From Flavobacteriales bacterium (lineage in GTDB: Bacteria > Bacteroidota > Bacteroidia > Flavobacteriales_F > PHOS-HE28): a stretch of 64,000 nucleotides of DNA. The position numbers were made by a program, and so were the translations under genes. The notes under the pieces are model-generated. The model saw nothing but the letters and a program-made list of their open reading frames with translations. It made no database searches and was not told the origin of the DNA. Every line of letters begins with the position of its first letter. Within the stretch, counting starts at the first letter, position 1. Shown one piece after another: positions 25,947 through 35,265 of the stretch. Location: NCBI GenBank assembly GCA_016721005.1, contig JADKJM010000003.1:74566-138565 (forward strand), written 5' to 3'.

Positions 25947-26035
25947 TCGGGTGGTAGGGCGCACGACAACTTATCAACCGCGCGCACCAACCCTCGGGGA
26001 TCCGGATATTTTCAACCCACCTTAACCTAAGCCTC

Positions 26036-27329
26036 ATGAATTACCCCCCCCAATAAGTGGCTGTTGATCGTGGCTGCGACCGTTTGTGCGCCTTTGATAG
26101 GCATTGCACAATTGCAGATCACACTGACCCCGAGCGACTACAACGGCTTCAACGTATCGTGTTTCGGGTTGAAGGATGGAACACTGAGTGCAGCGGTTAC
26201 GGGGGGTACGCCGCCCTATACCTATACGTGGTCCACGGCGGAGACCACACAGAGCATTAGTGGCTTGGCGGCGGGCTATTACCACCTCAGTGTAAAGGAC
26301 GCCTTAAGTGCAAAGGATGATGCCGAGATCACGCTGACCGAACCGAACACCATGCGCGTGGCCGCAAACCCACATGTGTTCAGCAATGACTACAACATCA
26401 GTTGCTACGAGTGCTCCAACGGCAGCATACAGGTAACCGTAGCCGATGGGGTTGCACCGTATACCTTCCTGTGGGACGATGGACCCACCAACCAGAACCG
26501 CTGGGGATTGGACCAAGGCTTCTACCAAGTGACGGTGTCGGACGCGAATAGCTGCGAAGCATTGCAGGTAGGGACGTACATCTCGCGACCGGATCGCAGC
26601 GATTGGACCATGGGCGGCAATACCGGTTCGGACCCGGAAACGGATTACATCGGTACCGCGGATGAGCAGGATGTGGTGTTGAAGAGCAATGCCACGGAGA
26701 GGTTGCGGATAAAGAGCAATGGCGATGTGGAAGTGGGTTCGCTCACCGGCACCGTGCCCGGCCTGCTTGTTACGGATGAGAATGGCGTGCTGAAGCGGTT
26801 CTCCGATTCGGACATTCCGGTGTTGGAGGACGTGTGCCCGGGCCACGCTTATCCATGGACCCGTTGCGGGAATTCCATCGTCTATGCGGAGTACCTCGGC
26901 ACCAACAACGCGATGCCGCTGTTCATCAAAACGAACAACGTGCTGCGCATGACGGTCAGCAAGGACGGGAAAGTGGGAATAGGGACGGTGCCGCCTGTGG
27001 GCGCGGTGGATGGTTACCGACTTTATGTGGAAGATGGCATCCAGACCCGCGATGTGATGGTGAAACTCGGCACATGGGACGATTATGTCTTTGATGAGGG
27101 TTACCACTTGATGCCCTTGGATGAATTGCGGGAGTACCTGCGATCCAACCACCACATGCCAGCGATCCCGAGTGCTGGTGAACTCGAAAGCCGAGGTGGA
27201 CTGGAGTTGGGCGCGATCGCGCACGCTCTAACGCGTACCGTGGAGGAACAAGCGCTTTACATCCTCCAATTGGAGGAGCGATTGGCGAAGATGGAACAGC
27301 GGATGGTGATGCTTGAAACCGCGAAGTGA
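26036..27329 (+). CDS. Secreted SprB-repeat/fibre-like surface protein with poly-C tract at its start
   Basis: From a TTG at 26064 the frame encodes 421 residues. The natural ATG at 26036 is out of frame by one because of the C8 run at 26044-26051; with C7 it would read MNYPPNKWLLIVAATVCAPL, a proper signal peptide ending GIAQ. Residues 20-175 hold two SprB-type repeats (FNVSCFGLKDGTLSAAVTGG, PPYTYTWSTAETTQSISGL; CYECSNGSIQVTV, APYTFLWDDG). Next comes a fibre-like region (ERLRIKSNGDVEVG, KVGIGTVPP) and a C-terminal segment HLMPLDELREYLRSNHHMPAIPS ending in a coiled coil, as in phage-tail-like or S74-like surface proteins. First gene of a three-gene operon. Confidence 0.8.
26044..26051 (+). 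other. C8 homopolymer in the 5' end of a surface-protein gene
   Basis: Eight C residues lie eight bases after the ATG. One C fewer fuses the ATG to the long downstream frame and yields a full signal peptide, so the tract could act as an on/off switch by slippage, or could be an assembly error. Confidence 0.7.
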
Positions 27330-30322
27330 TGCGCGCGGCTGCCACCCTTGGTGTAGCGCTCGCTGCCACATTGTTAGCCTTGCCGAAGGTGTGGGCTCAA
27401 ACACCCTACCCGGACCTGACCATACAGGATGTGACGTGGACCGATGGCACCCACCACATTGCCGTAACGCAACCCATCCTTTCGCCTAGCACGCCGGATC
27501 TCCCGGTTGAGGTCAGCGGAACGGTGGACGCGGAGTTCGTATCAGGAACGCAGGTGCGGTTGCGACCCGGCTTTCACGCAGGTGGGTTAACCGGCGCGGG
27601 GCGGTTCCATGCCTACATCGATAACAACTTAGGAAGCGCTGGCGACGTGGTGGTGGTGAGTCCGGATCCTGCAACCGCAGTGGTTGACAATGTGTTGCAT
27701 GTGAACAAATGGGAGAAGTTGGAGATCGGGTTCGAGTTGCCGCAGGAGTACACGGACGCGATCGAGCGGTTCTTTGACCACTATTACCCCAATGCTCCGG
27801 TGATCTACAGCGCTAACCCGAGCAATACGGATGCAGTGCATGACCTCAACCCCTACGCCGATGACTCGCTCCGGTTGGTACTGACACTGACCAGCCCGTC
27901 CGGTGTGCAACGAATGAAGTGGGGCTATTACATGCGGGAGAGCATGTGGGAGAATGCACCGGATCCCGACTTAGCACTGCTTACAGAGGACACAGGCAGT
28001 ACGCTGTTCCCGTACCACGTCCGGTTCCGGTTCGCACCGGACGAAGAAGGTCCTTGGCAATTCGCACTCTCCATCCAAGCACCCCATACGGCCACCATGG
28101 CCAACAACGTACTCCAGCCCCTGGTCCATTCAGGCTATTCCTTCGTTTGTGACCCGCCTTTGCCCGATAATCATGGTCCTTTGGCTGTTGATACCCTCAA
28201 TCGCCGCATGTTGCGCTTCGCGGACGGCACGCCCTTCTTCGGTTTGGGTACGAACATGGGACCCTACCATGGGAATTTCGGATCCGCCACTTATCCAAGT
28301 TCCGCCCCGTACCTCTTTTTCCAGCGCGACTTCGATGTGATGAAGCAGACCATGGAACAACTGGATTCCGTTGGTGGCAACTTCATGCGCATATTCATGA
28401 TGCGTTTCGTCTTTGCTCCGGAATGGGTGAACCTGGGCGTCTATGACAATTACCGGGCTGTGGACCCATGCACCAATGGATCAGGCATGCCTACGATCCA
28501 AGGCAATTGCCAGTACCAGTGTTGGGCTTTCGACGAAATGCTGGACCATGCGAGAGCGGAGAACATCTACCTCCAGCTCTGCGTCGATCCCTACCCACCC
28601 ATCATCAGCTACGAGAGCTTCATTTGGGGTTGCCATCCCTATATGATCCATTTCCTGGAACCTCACAGACAGGACCCGCCGGACAACGCCTATGACCTGA
28701 AGGAGTTCTTCTATACCCATGACTCCTCGGGTCTGGATCTGTTGGATAGTGGCGTATTCTATTATTGGAAGCGGAAGTACAAGTACATCATGAGCCGCTG
28801 GGGCTATTCGGTGAATCTGGCGGCCATCGAGCCGTTCAACGAGATCGACCAGATGCTGTCCTACCAAACGGTTACCACCGATGAGAACTGCTTGGAGAAC
28901 CACGGAACGTGGGTGGAGGATCCCGAACTACCTGCTACCATCAGCAATTGGATCACGGACATTGCGGAATACGTGCGGGGAGATGTGGTCCCGGATGAAC
29001 CTGCGTCTTCACCGTTGGGCGAATCGAACAAGCTGTTCTTGATGAGTTACGCACGCGATGTGGTGACGGACACGGCCTTTTACCTGCCCTTCACCAACCC
29101 CAATGTGGACTTGTTGGGTGTGCACATCGGCCTGCAATGGGAGTGGACCGTGCGCAACGGCTTTGATGCCTCACAAGCCTATCGTAACACTTATGTGAGC
29201 GGTGGCCTGAAGAAGCCCTTCCACCAAGGAGAATACACCACATATGGGAACAAGGACATTGTCATGGTCCCGGATACCACTGAACGCGCGACCTATCAAT
29301 ACTTCGCCAACTACGGCATCTCCTTCCATAACGAGCTATGGGCCAGCGCATTCTCGGGCAACTTCGCAGCCGGAACCAGTTGGGGCTGGGAGCGTGTGTT
29401 CTTTTGGCCGGATGCGGTGAAGAAGCCGCTACCGGATGATTTGAACCCAGCTCAAGTGCAATTTCCGCCGTCCAATTTTCTGAATGACACAAACGCAGTG
29501 GAACTAGGATGGCCGATTACCATCAAGGTTCCGAACAAGCCTGTCCATCATCATTTCAAGCCGCTAGCAGACCTGCTGAACCATCCGAACTGGCAGGCGA
29601 ATGGGTTCTTCGATGGCCCCTTCAGCGCACACCGTCATACGATAGGAACCAACTCGGATGAGACGCGGAAGATCGAATGCTATTGGCTGCTTCGTGAGCC
29701 CTCGAAGGATCTCGCCATCGGCTGGGTGCATAACCTGAACGCCTATTGGGAGAAAAGCTGGTACATGACCGCGCAGAACCAGAACTTGTTGGGTTGTACC
29801 TCTCCGGCCACACAGAGCATTACGCTCCCGGGCTTCGCTGCGGGGGATACTCTTTACGTCACCTTTATACCCACTTGGATGAACGATACCATTCGACCGG
29901 CGAACGATACGGTCGCTGCGGTTAACGGCAATGTGATCCTCGACCTTTCTACTGCTGAGCTCCATGGCCAGGTCGGCACACTGCTGGACACCCTGCATTC
30001 GGATTACGCCTTCATTATCGCGACCGTGCCTTTTGTGAAGAGCCGGACCATGGCACCCATTTCGGACCCGGTCGCAACTGGCGAGGGCTGGGACTTCATC
30101 GTTTATCCCAACCCGGCGGAGAATGAGGTTCACCTCCGCATGCCGGATGATGCACTGAGAGACATTATGCTGCACGACCTCCTTGGCAGGCAGGTCGGGG
30201 TATGGCGAAGGATGAAGGGTCCTGTGCTCACGTTACCCCTATCTCAACTTGCCCGAGGGACCTATTGGATCCGTGCCACGAATGGCGAAAGCAGCAGAAC
30301 GAAGAAGCTCATTGTCCAATGA
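27329..30322 (+). CDS. Secreted GH5-like glycoside hydrolase with DUF5060 domain and T9SS signal
   Basis: This 997-residue protein starts at MRAAATLGVALAATLLALPK, a signal peptide ending VWAQ; the ATG overlaps the upstream TGA. After a small beta-rich region, residues about 125-265 match a DUF5060 domain (WEKLEIGFELPQEYTDA, WGYYMRES, WQFALSIQAPH). A TIM-barrel hydrolase domain follows (about 290-760), starting RFADGTPFFGLGTNM. The likely acid/base is Glu505 in AAIEPFNEIDQ and the nucleophile Glu635 in PFHQGEYTT, the spacing expected of clan GH-A. The C-terminus (IVYPNPAENEVHLRMP ... GTYWIRATNG ... TKKLIVQ) is a T9SS type-A domain. It would cleave a polysaccharide outside the cell; the substrate is unknown. 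Confidence 0.8.
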   Translation: MRAAATLGVALAATLLALPKVWAQTPYPDLTIQDVTWTDGTHHIAVTQPILSPSTPDLPVEVSGTVDAEFVSGTQVRLRPGFHAGGLTGAGRFHAYIDNNLGSAGDVVVVSPDPATAVVDNVLHVNKWEKLEIGFELPQEYTDAIERFFDHYYPNAPVIYSANPSNTDAVHDLNPYADDSLRLVLTLTSPSGVQRMKWGYYMRESMWENAPDPDLALLTEDTGSTLFPYHVRFRFAPDEEGPWQFALSIQAPHTATMANNVLQPLVHSGYSFVCDPPLPDNHGPLAVDTLNRRMLRFADGTPFFGLGTNMGPYHGNFGSATYPSSAPYLFFQRDFDVMKQTMEQLDSVGGNFMRIFMMRFVFAPEWVNLGVYDNYRAVDPCTNGSGMPTIQGNCQYQCWAFDEMLDHARAENIYLQLCVDPYPPIISYESFIWGCHPYMIHFLEPHRQDPPDNAYDLKEFFYTHDSSGLDLLDSGVFYYWKRKYKYIMSRWGYSVNLAAIEPFNEIDQMLSYQTVTTDENCLENHGTWVEDPELPATISNWITDIAEYVRGDVVPDEPASSPLGESNKLFLMSYARDVVTDTAFYLPFTNPNVDLLGVHIGLQWEWTVRNGFDASQAYRNTYVSGGLKKPFHQGEYTTYGNKDIVMVPDTTERATYQYFANYGISFHNELWASAFSGNFAAGTSWGWERVFFWPDAVKKPLPDDLNPAQVQFPPSNFLNDTNAVELGWPITIKVPNKPVHHHFKPLADLLNHPNWQANGFFDGPFSAHRHTIGTNSDETRKIECYWLLREPSKDLAIGWVHNLNAYWEKSWYMTAQNQNLLGCTSPATQSITLPGFAAGDTLYVTFIPTWMNDTIRPANDTVAAVNGNVILDLSTAELHGQVGTLLDTLHSDYAFIIATVPFVKSRTMAPISDPVATGEGWDFIVYPNPAENEVHLRMPDDALRDIMLHDLLGRQVGVWRRMKGPVLTLPLSQLARGTYWIRATNGESSRTKKLIVQ

Positions 30323-31953
30323 ACATGAAAAGGTCTATTCTTTTCCTTTTGGCATTGGGCTGCTTTCTTAAGATGCTGGCGCAAACCTCGTACGAGAAGC
30401 TATGGGACTGTCAGGGGGCCGCACCACTGGCCATGACCGAATTAGCGAACGGTAATGTGCTCGTGAACTTCCAGTATAGTCGGGGCGCATCGGTATTCGA
30501 TACCCAAGGGAATTTGGTGCAAAGCACGCACTACTGGAATAGCCAGGTGGGGGGACCCTTTGCAATAAGACGACGATCGGCCAACGAGTTCGTTTTTGTT
30601 ACCACCTATGAGCGCTTAGACTCCTGCTCTTCTTTCATGTCGCAGACCATTCCCCCACTTTACCCTGCCGCAGGCACGATGGACTCTCTGGGGAACGTGG
30701 AAACCCTCCGGTGCTACAGCATGAATGCCGCAAATTGCAGGAATTTTCCGCGAGATCTGGAGGTGACGGCGGATGGAGGCGTGGTGGTTTGGGGTAGGGA
30801 TAAGTTCTTCTTCGCGCTGAGAACAAATGCCAACGGAGAGCCGCTATGGTCAAGACATTTCGGTTATGATGGGGTTGACCAGGCCTTCGGCCACCATGGC
30901 AGCTTCCAGTTCATCCACGAACTACCCGGCGGCGATCTGCTGGCTGGGATCAATATGGACACTGCGGGTGTGGTGGTGGCCCGAATGGATGCGGACGGCA
31001 ACTTCCTCTGGTGCAAGAGCTACATCCGCCCAAGCGGAATGGTACACGATTGCCTGATCGAGTCAGATGATTCCTTCATTATCACGGGTGCCACGGACAC
31101 CATCGCCTCCACAAATTCGCTCATTCCCTTGCCGCCTGACTATCACCCCCAGCTCTTTATGATGAAATTGGATGGTGGAGGGGAAGTGCAATGGTGCAAG
31201 GGTTATGATAGCACGCCGAATATCTGGTACTCACGGCGGGCCTCACGGATCGTCCGGGCTCATGATGGCAACTATATGGTGCTCTCAAACCTTGGCGTAC
31301 AGGGTTACAATCTTGAATACCGACCACTGCTGTTGAAGACAGACCTGAATGGGGATACGCTGTGGACACGGTCGGTAGGCCGAAATGGATATCGCCATAG
31401 CATTGGTGACTTGCTGCCATACTCAGATGGTGGTTACATCTACAACGGCGTCATCATTGGCGATGTGGGCCCCTCAAGTGGCGCCTACTACATCTTCAAA
31501 ACAGATTCGCTGGGCCATTTGCCGTGCTACGAGCGCTGGCACCCGATCACCATCACCGATCTATTTCCGGTAGATAGCAGTTTCACGCTCACTTCCACGG
31601 ATGGCGCCATGATGTATGAGGTTACGGTTACCGATACGACTTATGCTCCGATCGTGGTTTACGACGGATGCACCTTCACTACGGGTATGCCGCCGTCCAT
31701 CGTGAAGGGTCGAACGATGAGCATCCGCCCCAACCCCAACACCGGCCGTTTCACCATCGCGTTCCAAGATCCGCTCATGGCCGAGACCTATTACAGCGTG
31801 TACGATGCATTGGGCAAGTTGCTGTACCAGCGCCCGCTGGCCCCCGGCAAGACCACGGAGGAGGTGGATCTTTCGCGGTTCGGTGCGGGCACGTATGTGA
31901 TCCGGTGTACGGACCCCGGTGGGGTGAGCTATGAACGAGTGGTGGTGGAGTAG
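30319..31953 (+). CDS. T9SS-secreted beta-propeller-like protein
   Basis: About 544 residues, starting at MNMKRSILFLLALGCFLKM (ATGA overlap with the hydrolase gene), a signal peptide ending MLAQ. The middle has repeated propeller-like blades with DGGxxxxG, NGEPLWSRHFGYDG, DGNFLWCKSYI, GGEVQWCKGYDS and NGDTLWTRSVGRNG motifs, the W-containing repeats of Bacteroidota T9SS proteins that report on stored data-like beta-propellers. The end (SIRPNPNTGRFTIAFQ ... GTYVIRCTDPGG ... YERVVVE) is a T9SS type-A sorting domain. No catalytic motif is seen. It probably works with the adjacent hydrolase at the cell surface. Confidence 0.82.
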   Translation: MNMKRSILFLLALGCFLKMLAQTSYEKLWDCQGAAPLAMTELANGNVLVNFQYSRGASVFDTQGNLVQSTHYWNSQVGGPFAIRRRSANEFVFVTTYERLDSCSSFMSQTIPPLYPAAGTMDSLGNVETLRCYSMNAANCRNFPRDLEVTADGGVVVWGRDKFFFALRTNANGEPLWSRHFGYDGVDQAFGHHGSFQFIHELPGGDLLAGINMDTAGVVVARMDADGNFLWCKSYIRPSGMVHDCLIESDDSFIITGATDTIASTNSLIPLPPDYHPQLFMMKLDGGGEVQWCKGYDSTPNIWYSRRASRIVRAHDGNYMVLSNLGVQGYNLEYRPLLLKTDLNGDTLWTRSVGRNGYRHSIGDLLPYSDGGYIYNGVIIGDVGPSSGAYYIFKTDSLGHLPCYERWHPITITDLFPVDSSFTLTSTDGAMMYEVTVTDTTYAPIVVYDGCTFTTGMPPSIVKGRTMSIRPNPNTGRFTIAFQDPLMAETYYSVYDALGKLLYQRPLAPGKTTEEVDLSRFGAGTYVIRCTDPGGVSYERVVVE

Positions 31954-32061
31954 GATGCGGAAAGCTGAAAGAGGAAAGCTGAAAATTGAAGGCTGAAACC
32001 TGAAACGGAAGGCTAAAGGCGAAAGGCCAAGGAGGAAGGTTGAAGGAGAAAGAGGAAAGAA
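31954..32061. repeat. Purine-rich degenerate short repeats
   Basis: A ~100-bp run of imperfect GAAAGCTGAAAG / GGAAGGTTGAAGG units (mainly A and G on the plus strand) fills the gap between the T9SS stop and the IS element. It may be a local slippage tract. No terminator hairpin is visible. Confidence 0.6.
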
Positions 32062-32620
32062 TGTCTCGTCCTGAAATAGGTTGACGGGTTAATTGCGTTG
32101 GTCCTGTGTTAGGGTTACAAGTTCGGGTTTGTCCTGAACCGGGTTTACAGAGGTGTAGTAGTTGCGCCATCGTTTGGGAAGGCTGTGATCGAACTCGTGC
32201 GCTACGGAGGGCACCTTCCAATCGATGCTCATGTGCAGGCGTTCGTTGTTGTAGGTCGCCACCGCCTTCTCCAGCTCACCATCATTTCCCACTGCACCTG
32301 AACGCGGTGGATCTGGCCGCTGAGCTCATGACGGCTTTCCCTGATGGCCATGCGCAAGGCTTTGATCGCGTGGATGCCATCGAGGCTTTGCGCCAGATAA
32401 TGGCCCATGATCTTGTGCGAACAAACGTCCGTGATCAGGAACACATAGTAGAACCCTTCGGGCACCGCCCAGTAGGTGATGTCGCTGACCAAGGCCTGAC
32501 CTGGGGCGGTGTGAGGTGGTCGACCCGTTCAGGACAGGTTCTGATCAAATGTATGTGAGTGTTGATGGTGTTTTTTGAGGGGTCTGGGGAGACTCAAAAC
32601 TCGACTGGTTTGTTCATTGT

Positions 32621-33472
32621 TCATGCGGCCATCCGGTAACGTACGGCTGGCGTGACTTTCCCGATGCTGGAGTGCTTGCGCTTCTCGTTGTAAAAGTGGA
32701 CAAAGCGTTTGCATGTCGTGTACAACTCCACACCGTCGGTGGGTGGTGCCAGGTAGAGGTGCTCGTGTTTGAGGGTGCGCCAGAAGCGTTCGATGAACAC
32801 GTTGTCGATCGCGCGGCCCTTTCCGTCCATACTGATTTTCACGCCTTCGGCCGCGCCGTCCTTGCGGAACAAGGCGGTGTAAGCCTCGCTGGTGAACTGG
32901 CATCCTTGATCGCTGTTGATGATCTCGGGCTTGCCGTGCATGGCGATGGCTTCCTTGATCATGCCCACCACCCATTCCGCGTCCATGCTGTTGGAGATGC
33001 TCCAGTTCAGGATGTACCGGCTGTACAGGTCGATCACCGCCACCATGTACATGAAGCCGCCGCGTATGGGTACGTAGGTGATGTCCACGGCCCACACCTG
33101 GCCAGGGCGCACGATCTTCAGGTCGCGCAACAGGTAGGGGAACTTGTACTTGGTGGCGTCGGCCACGGTGGTCCTGGGCACGCAGTACACCGCCTTGATG
33201 CGCATGGCCTGCATCAAGCGCCGCACCTTGTCGCGGCCGATCATCACGCCCTTCTCCACGAGCTCATCAACCAAGCGACGCGTGCCTCTGCATGGGTCTT
33301 CCAAGTGCAGTTCGTCCATCAAGCGCATGATCCGCAAGTCCTCCTGGCACATCGGCCGTGGCGTGTAGTAGAACCCGCTGCGATGGATCTCCAGAACATC
33401 GCATTGCTGCACGATGCTCATCCCCTGCAGGGTCGGCTCGATCAATGCTCTCCGCTGCTCCAAGGTCATCAC
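32621..33472 (-). CDS. IS3-family transposase OrfB (inner element)
   Basis: This 283-residue protein is an integrase-type DDE transposase. An HTH_21-like region (MRLMDELHLEDPCRGTRRLVDELVEKGVMIGRDKVRRLM) precedes the rve core with the three acidic residues in WAVDITYVPI, IINSDQGCQFTS and the Glu in DNVFIERFWRTLKHE. It ends KRKHSSIGKVTPAVRY. Normally it is made as an OrfAB fusion by -1 frameshifting on the A9 run. All three catalytic residues are present. Confidence 0.95.
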   Translation of the reverse strand: MMTLEQRRALIEPTLQGMSIVQQCDVLEIHRSGFYYTPRPMCQEDLRIMRLMDELHLEDPCRGTRRLVDELVEKGVMIGRDKVRRLMQAMRIKAVYCVPRTTVADATKYKFPYLLRDLKIVRPGQVWAVDITYVPIRGGFMYMVAVIDLYSRYILNWSISNSMDAEWVVGMIKEAIAMHGKPEIINSDQGCQFTSEAYTALFRKDGAAEGVKISMDGKGRAIDNVFIERFWRTLKHEHLYLAPPTDGVELYTTCKRFVHFYNEKRKHSSIGKVTPAVRYRMAA

Positions 33473-33756
33473 AGCAGTTTTTTTTTGAGCCAGTTCACCG
33501 TCACGGTCAGCTCGCCGATCTGCTGGTGCAGTTGGGCCTTCTCCTGCTCATGGGCCTTGGCATCCACCACCGGTCCATCACCGAACACCTGTTCAGCGCC
33601 CTCTAGGAATTCCTTCTTCCAAGTGGAGATCTGCGTGGGGTGGAGCTGGAACCGCTGGGCCAGTTCACTGAGTGTTTCGCGCTCCTTGAGCGCTTCAAGC
33701 ACGACTCGGGTCTTGAACGCGGCCGTGTGCTTCCTGTAGTTCTTTTTCGTGGTCAT
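33469..33756 (-). CDS. IS3-family transposase OrfA (inner element)
   Basis: A 95-residue HTH protein (MTTKKNYRKHTAAFKTRVVL, LSELAQRFQLHPTQISTWKK) with a C-terminal leucine-zipper-like segment (HEQEKAQLHQQIGELTVTVNWLKKKLL). It recognises the IS ends. The stop overlaps the OrfB start (TGATG). The last codons CTC AAA AAA AAA C form the slippery site for OrfAB production. Confidence 0.93.
   Translation of the reverse strand: MTTKKNYRKHTAAFKTRVVLEALKERETLSELAQRFQLHPTQISTWKKEFLEGAEQVFGDGPVVDAKAHEQEKAQLHQQIGELTVTVNWLKKKLL
33478..33486 (-). other. A9 slippery sequence for programmed -1 frameshift
   Basis: Nine A residues on the minus strand at the end of orfA. A -1 shift reads into the orfB frame (KKTAVMTLEQRR), the standard way IS3 elements make the active OrfAB transposase. 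Confidence 0.8.
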
Positions 33757-34174
33757 GGTTTGGCGAAGTTCCGATCTTCGCCTGTCCTGATTTCTCCGAC
33801 CACCTCAGTGATCACCGCGCGTTTCAACAGGTCCGGATAGACCGGCATGCCGTGCTTGCTCATGGTGGTGCGTACGCGCCTTCTCCGCTTGCGCACCAGT
33901 AGTCCCTCCTCCCGCAGGAACTCGAAGAACCCGTCACGGCCCATGGGCACCTTCAAGCTTTGGATCGGCCCACACAACATGCGATAGAGCTTACGTCCAC
34001 CCACCTTGCGCTGCTGCTGGCGGATCTCCGTGATCATCGCCATCAACGCTTCCCGCCCCATCACCACCCGCGCCGTTCGCGCGCTGCTCTTGTGATGGGC
34101 CTGCCTGCTCACTCCAAGTGATCGACACAGCTCCTGCTGGCTATAGCTGGGATGTAGCATCTTCATTTCGCGGA

Positions 34175-34570
34175 TCACTTGGTGACGGACTTTTTTCGGA
34201 TCGCCACCTTCAACTCCCGCTCGGCGATGTCGATCATCAAGGAGTAGGCCTCGGCCCGCAACTCGGCGGCCCGCAAGTCCTTCTTCAATCTGGCCACTTC
34301 TCCTCGCAACTCCTCCGTCTCGGGAATTTCAACCTTAACAGCCTCTTTCTTCTTTCTGGTCCCCATCTGCTCAAGCAGTTCTTTATGCTCGCTCAAGATA
34401 CCGTGGCCGTAACGCTCGATCCATCGGTCCAGGCTGCCCGAACCCCGGATCCCGAATTCCTTCATCGCATCGCTCTTGCGCAGCTCCCCGCTGAGCACCT
34501 TGAATACCGCTTGCTTCTTGCTCTCCTCGCTGTATGTCCTGTTCACTCTGAACTCCTTTGAAAGTCCCAT
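34175..34570 (-). CDS. IS3-family transposase OrfA (outer element)
   Basis: A 131-residue HTH protein. YSEESKKQAVFKVLSGELRKSDAMKEFGIRGSGSLDRWIERYG is the binding domain, followed by a Lys/Glu-rich linker and a coiled coil (ELRGEVARLKKDLRAAELRAEAYS). Its stop overlaps the start of the broken orfB. The gene itself is intact, but the element cannot transpose without OrfB. Confidence 0.9.
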   Translation of the reverse strand: MGLSKEFRVNRTYSEESKKQAVFKVLSGELRKSDAMKEFGIRGSGSLDRWIERYGHGILSEHKELLEQMGTRKKKEAVKVEIPETEELRGEVARLKKDLRAAELRAEAYSLMIDIAERELKVAIRKKSVTK

Positions 34571-34656
34571 CTTGTGTTAGTTGTTTGTGTCAACCTATTT
34601 CAGGACAAGACAGCGATCGTGGGAGCGCGGACTTCATGGTTCAAGGGATGCCCCGC

Positions 34657-34664
34657 TATCTTCG
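34657..34664 (+). promoter_or_regulatory. Candidate -7 box (TATCTTCG) for pyrR-pyrB
   Basis: TATCTTCG ends 7 bp before the pyrR ATG at 34672 and about 45 bp inside the IS right end, so transcription could be nearly leaderless. That would leave no room for a PyrR-type attenuator. Confidence 0.4.
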
Positions 34665-34671
34665 GCGGCGC

Positions 34672-35265
34672 ATGAAGCCGGTCACCCTCCTCGCGAGCAA
34701 AGCCTTCGGGCTTACGGTGCAACGCCTTTGCCACCAGTTGATCGAGGACCACGGTGATCTGGAAGGCGTCGCGCTCATCGGCCTGCAACCACGCGGTGTG
34801 GTGCTTGCGCGGCGGATCCGCGAGGAGCTGAAGCGGATCATCGGCAAGGAACTGCTTGCTTATGGTGAATTGGACATCACCTTCCACCGCGATGATTTCC
34901 GGCACCGGTCCACACCCCCCACGCCGAGCATTACGGAGCTGGACTTCGACCTGAACGACCGCAAGGTGGTGCTGGTGGATGATGTGCTGTTCACCGGCCG
35001 TTCCATCCGCGCCGGGTTGGATGCGCTGCTCGCGTTCGGTCGCCCGGCGAGCGTGCAGCTTTTGGTGTTGATCGATCGTCGCTTCAGCCGTGAGTTACCG
35101 ATCCAGCCGGATTACGTGGGCAAGTGGGTGGACAGCATCGGGGATCAACGCGTCACAGTGGAATGGAAGGAAAGTGATGGACAGGATCGTGTGCTCCTTC
35201 ATTCCACGGAAGAGGATGCGCGATCAGCAGCAAGCAACGCAACCGGAACATCGGCCGCATCATGA
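34672..35265 (+). CDS. pyrR: PyrR-type uracil phosphoribosyltransferase / regulator
   Basis: This 197-residue protein starts at MKPVTLLASKAFGLTVQRL. It has the type I PRTase fold with ALIGLQPRGVVLARRI (PyrR-specific), DITFHRDDF, and the PRPP-binding motif VVLVDDVLFTGRSIRAGLDAL. PyrR converts uracil and PRPP to UMP and, in many bacteria, attenuates pyr mRNA. It is followed directly by pyrB with an ATGA overlap. The C-terminus is 15-20 residues longer than in typical PyrR, ending in an Ala/Ser-rich tail. An IS element sits 60 bp upstream and may affect expression. Confidence 0.92.
   Translation: MKPVTLLASKAFGLTVQRLCHQLIEDHGDLEGVALIGLQPRGVVLARRIREELKRIIGKELLAYGELDITFHRDDFRHRSTPPTPSITELDFDLNDRKVVLVDDVLFTGRSIRAGLDALLAFGRPASVQLLVLIDRRFSRELPIQPDYVGKWVDSIGDQRVTVEWKESDGQDRVLLHSTEEDARSAASNATGTSAAS

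Larger units (their letters stand above)
32512..33807 (-). mobile_element. IS3-family element (inner), apparently intact
   Basis: A 1296-bp element with imperfect terminal inverted repeats (TGAGGTGGTCG, six unmatched bases, TCAGGACAGG) at both ends. It is flanked by a 3-bp direct repeat GTG on the plus strand at 32509-32511 and 33808-33810, the target-site duplication. It carries orfA and orfB overlapping at an A9 slippery run. It inserted into orfB of an older IS3 element. Complete ends, TSD and open frames suggest a recent, possibly active insertion. Confidence 0.9.
32089..34178 (-). pseudogene. OrfB transposase of the outer IS3 element, split and deleted
   Basis: The N-terminal part (34178 to about 33808) begins MIREMKMLHPSYSQQELCRS and includes the HTH_21-like segment GREALMAMITEIRQQQRKVGGRKL. 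It is cut at DLLKRAVIT by the inner IS. The frame resumes at 32508 (APGQALVSDITYW) exactly in phase when the inner element and one CAC repeat are removed. It includes the first rve motif (VSDITYW, DVCSHKIMGHYL) and then suffers an internal deletion and frameshift near 32285, rejoining at ELEKAVATYNNERLHMSID. The region with the second catalytic Asp and the Glu is largely missing, so it cannot be active. Confidence 0.85.
32062..34612 (-). mobile_element. IS3-family element (outer), defective, interrupted by a second IS3 element
   Basis: Terminal inverted repeats of 24 bp with one mismatch lie at 32062-32085 and 34589-34612 (TGTCTYGTCCTGAAATAGG...). Without the inner element it would be about 1.25 kb, with orfA 34175-34570 and a broken orfB. 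No target duplication is visible at the ends (GAA versus GCG). Its right end is only 60 bp from the pyrR start, so it may have replaced or shortened the pyrR upstream region. Confidence 0.85.

Noticed and set aside
26304..27224. 306-codon antisense frame in the SprB-repeat gene
   Set aside because: Antisense to repeats and fibre-like sequence with clear protein features on the plus strand.
32672..33739. 355-codon plus-strand frame across the inner IS3 element
   Set aside because: Antisense to orfA/orfB, whose HTH and DDE motifs are intact.
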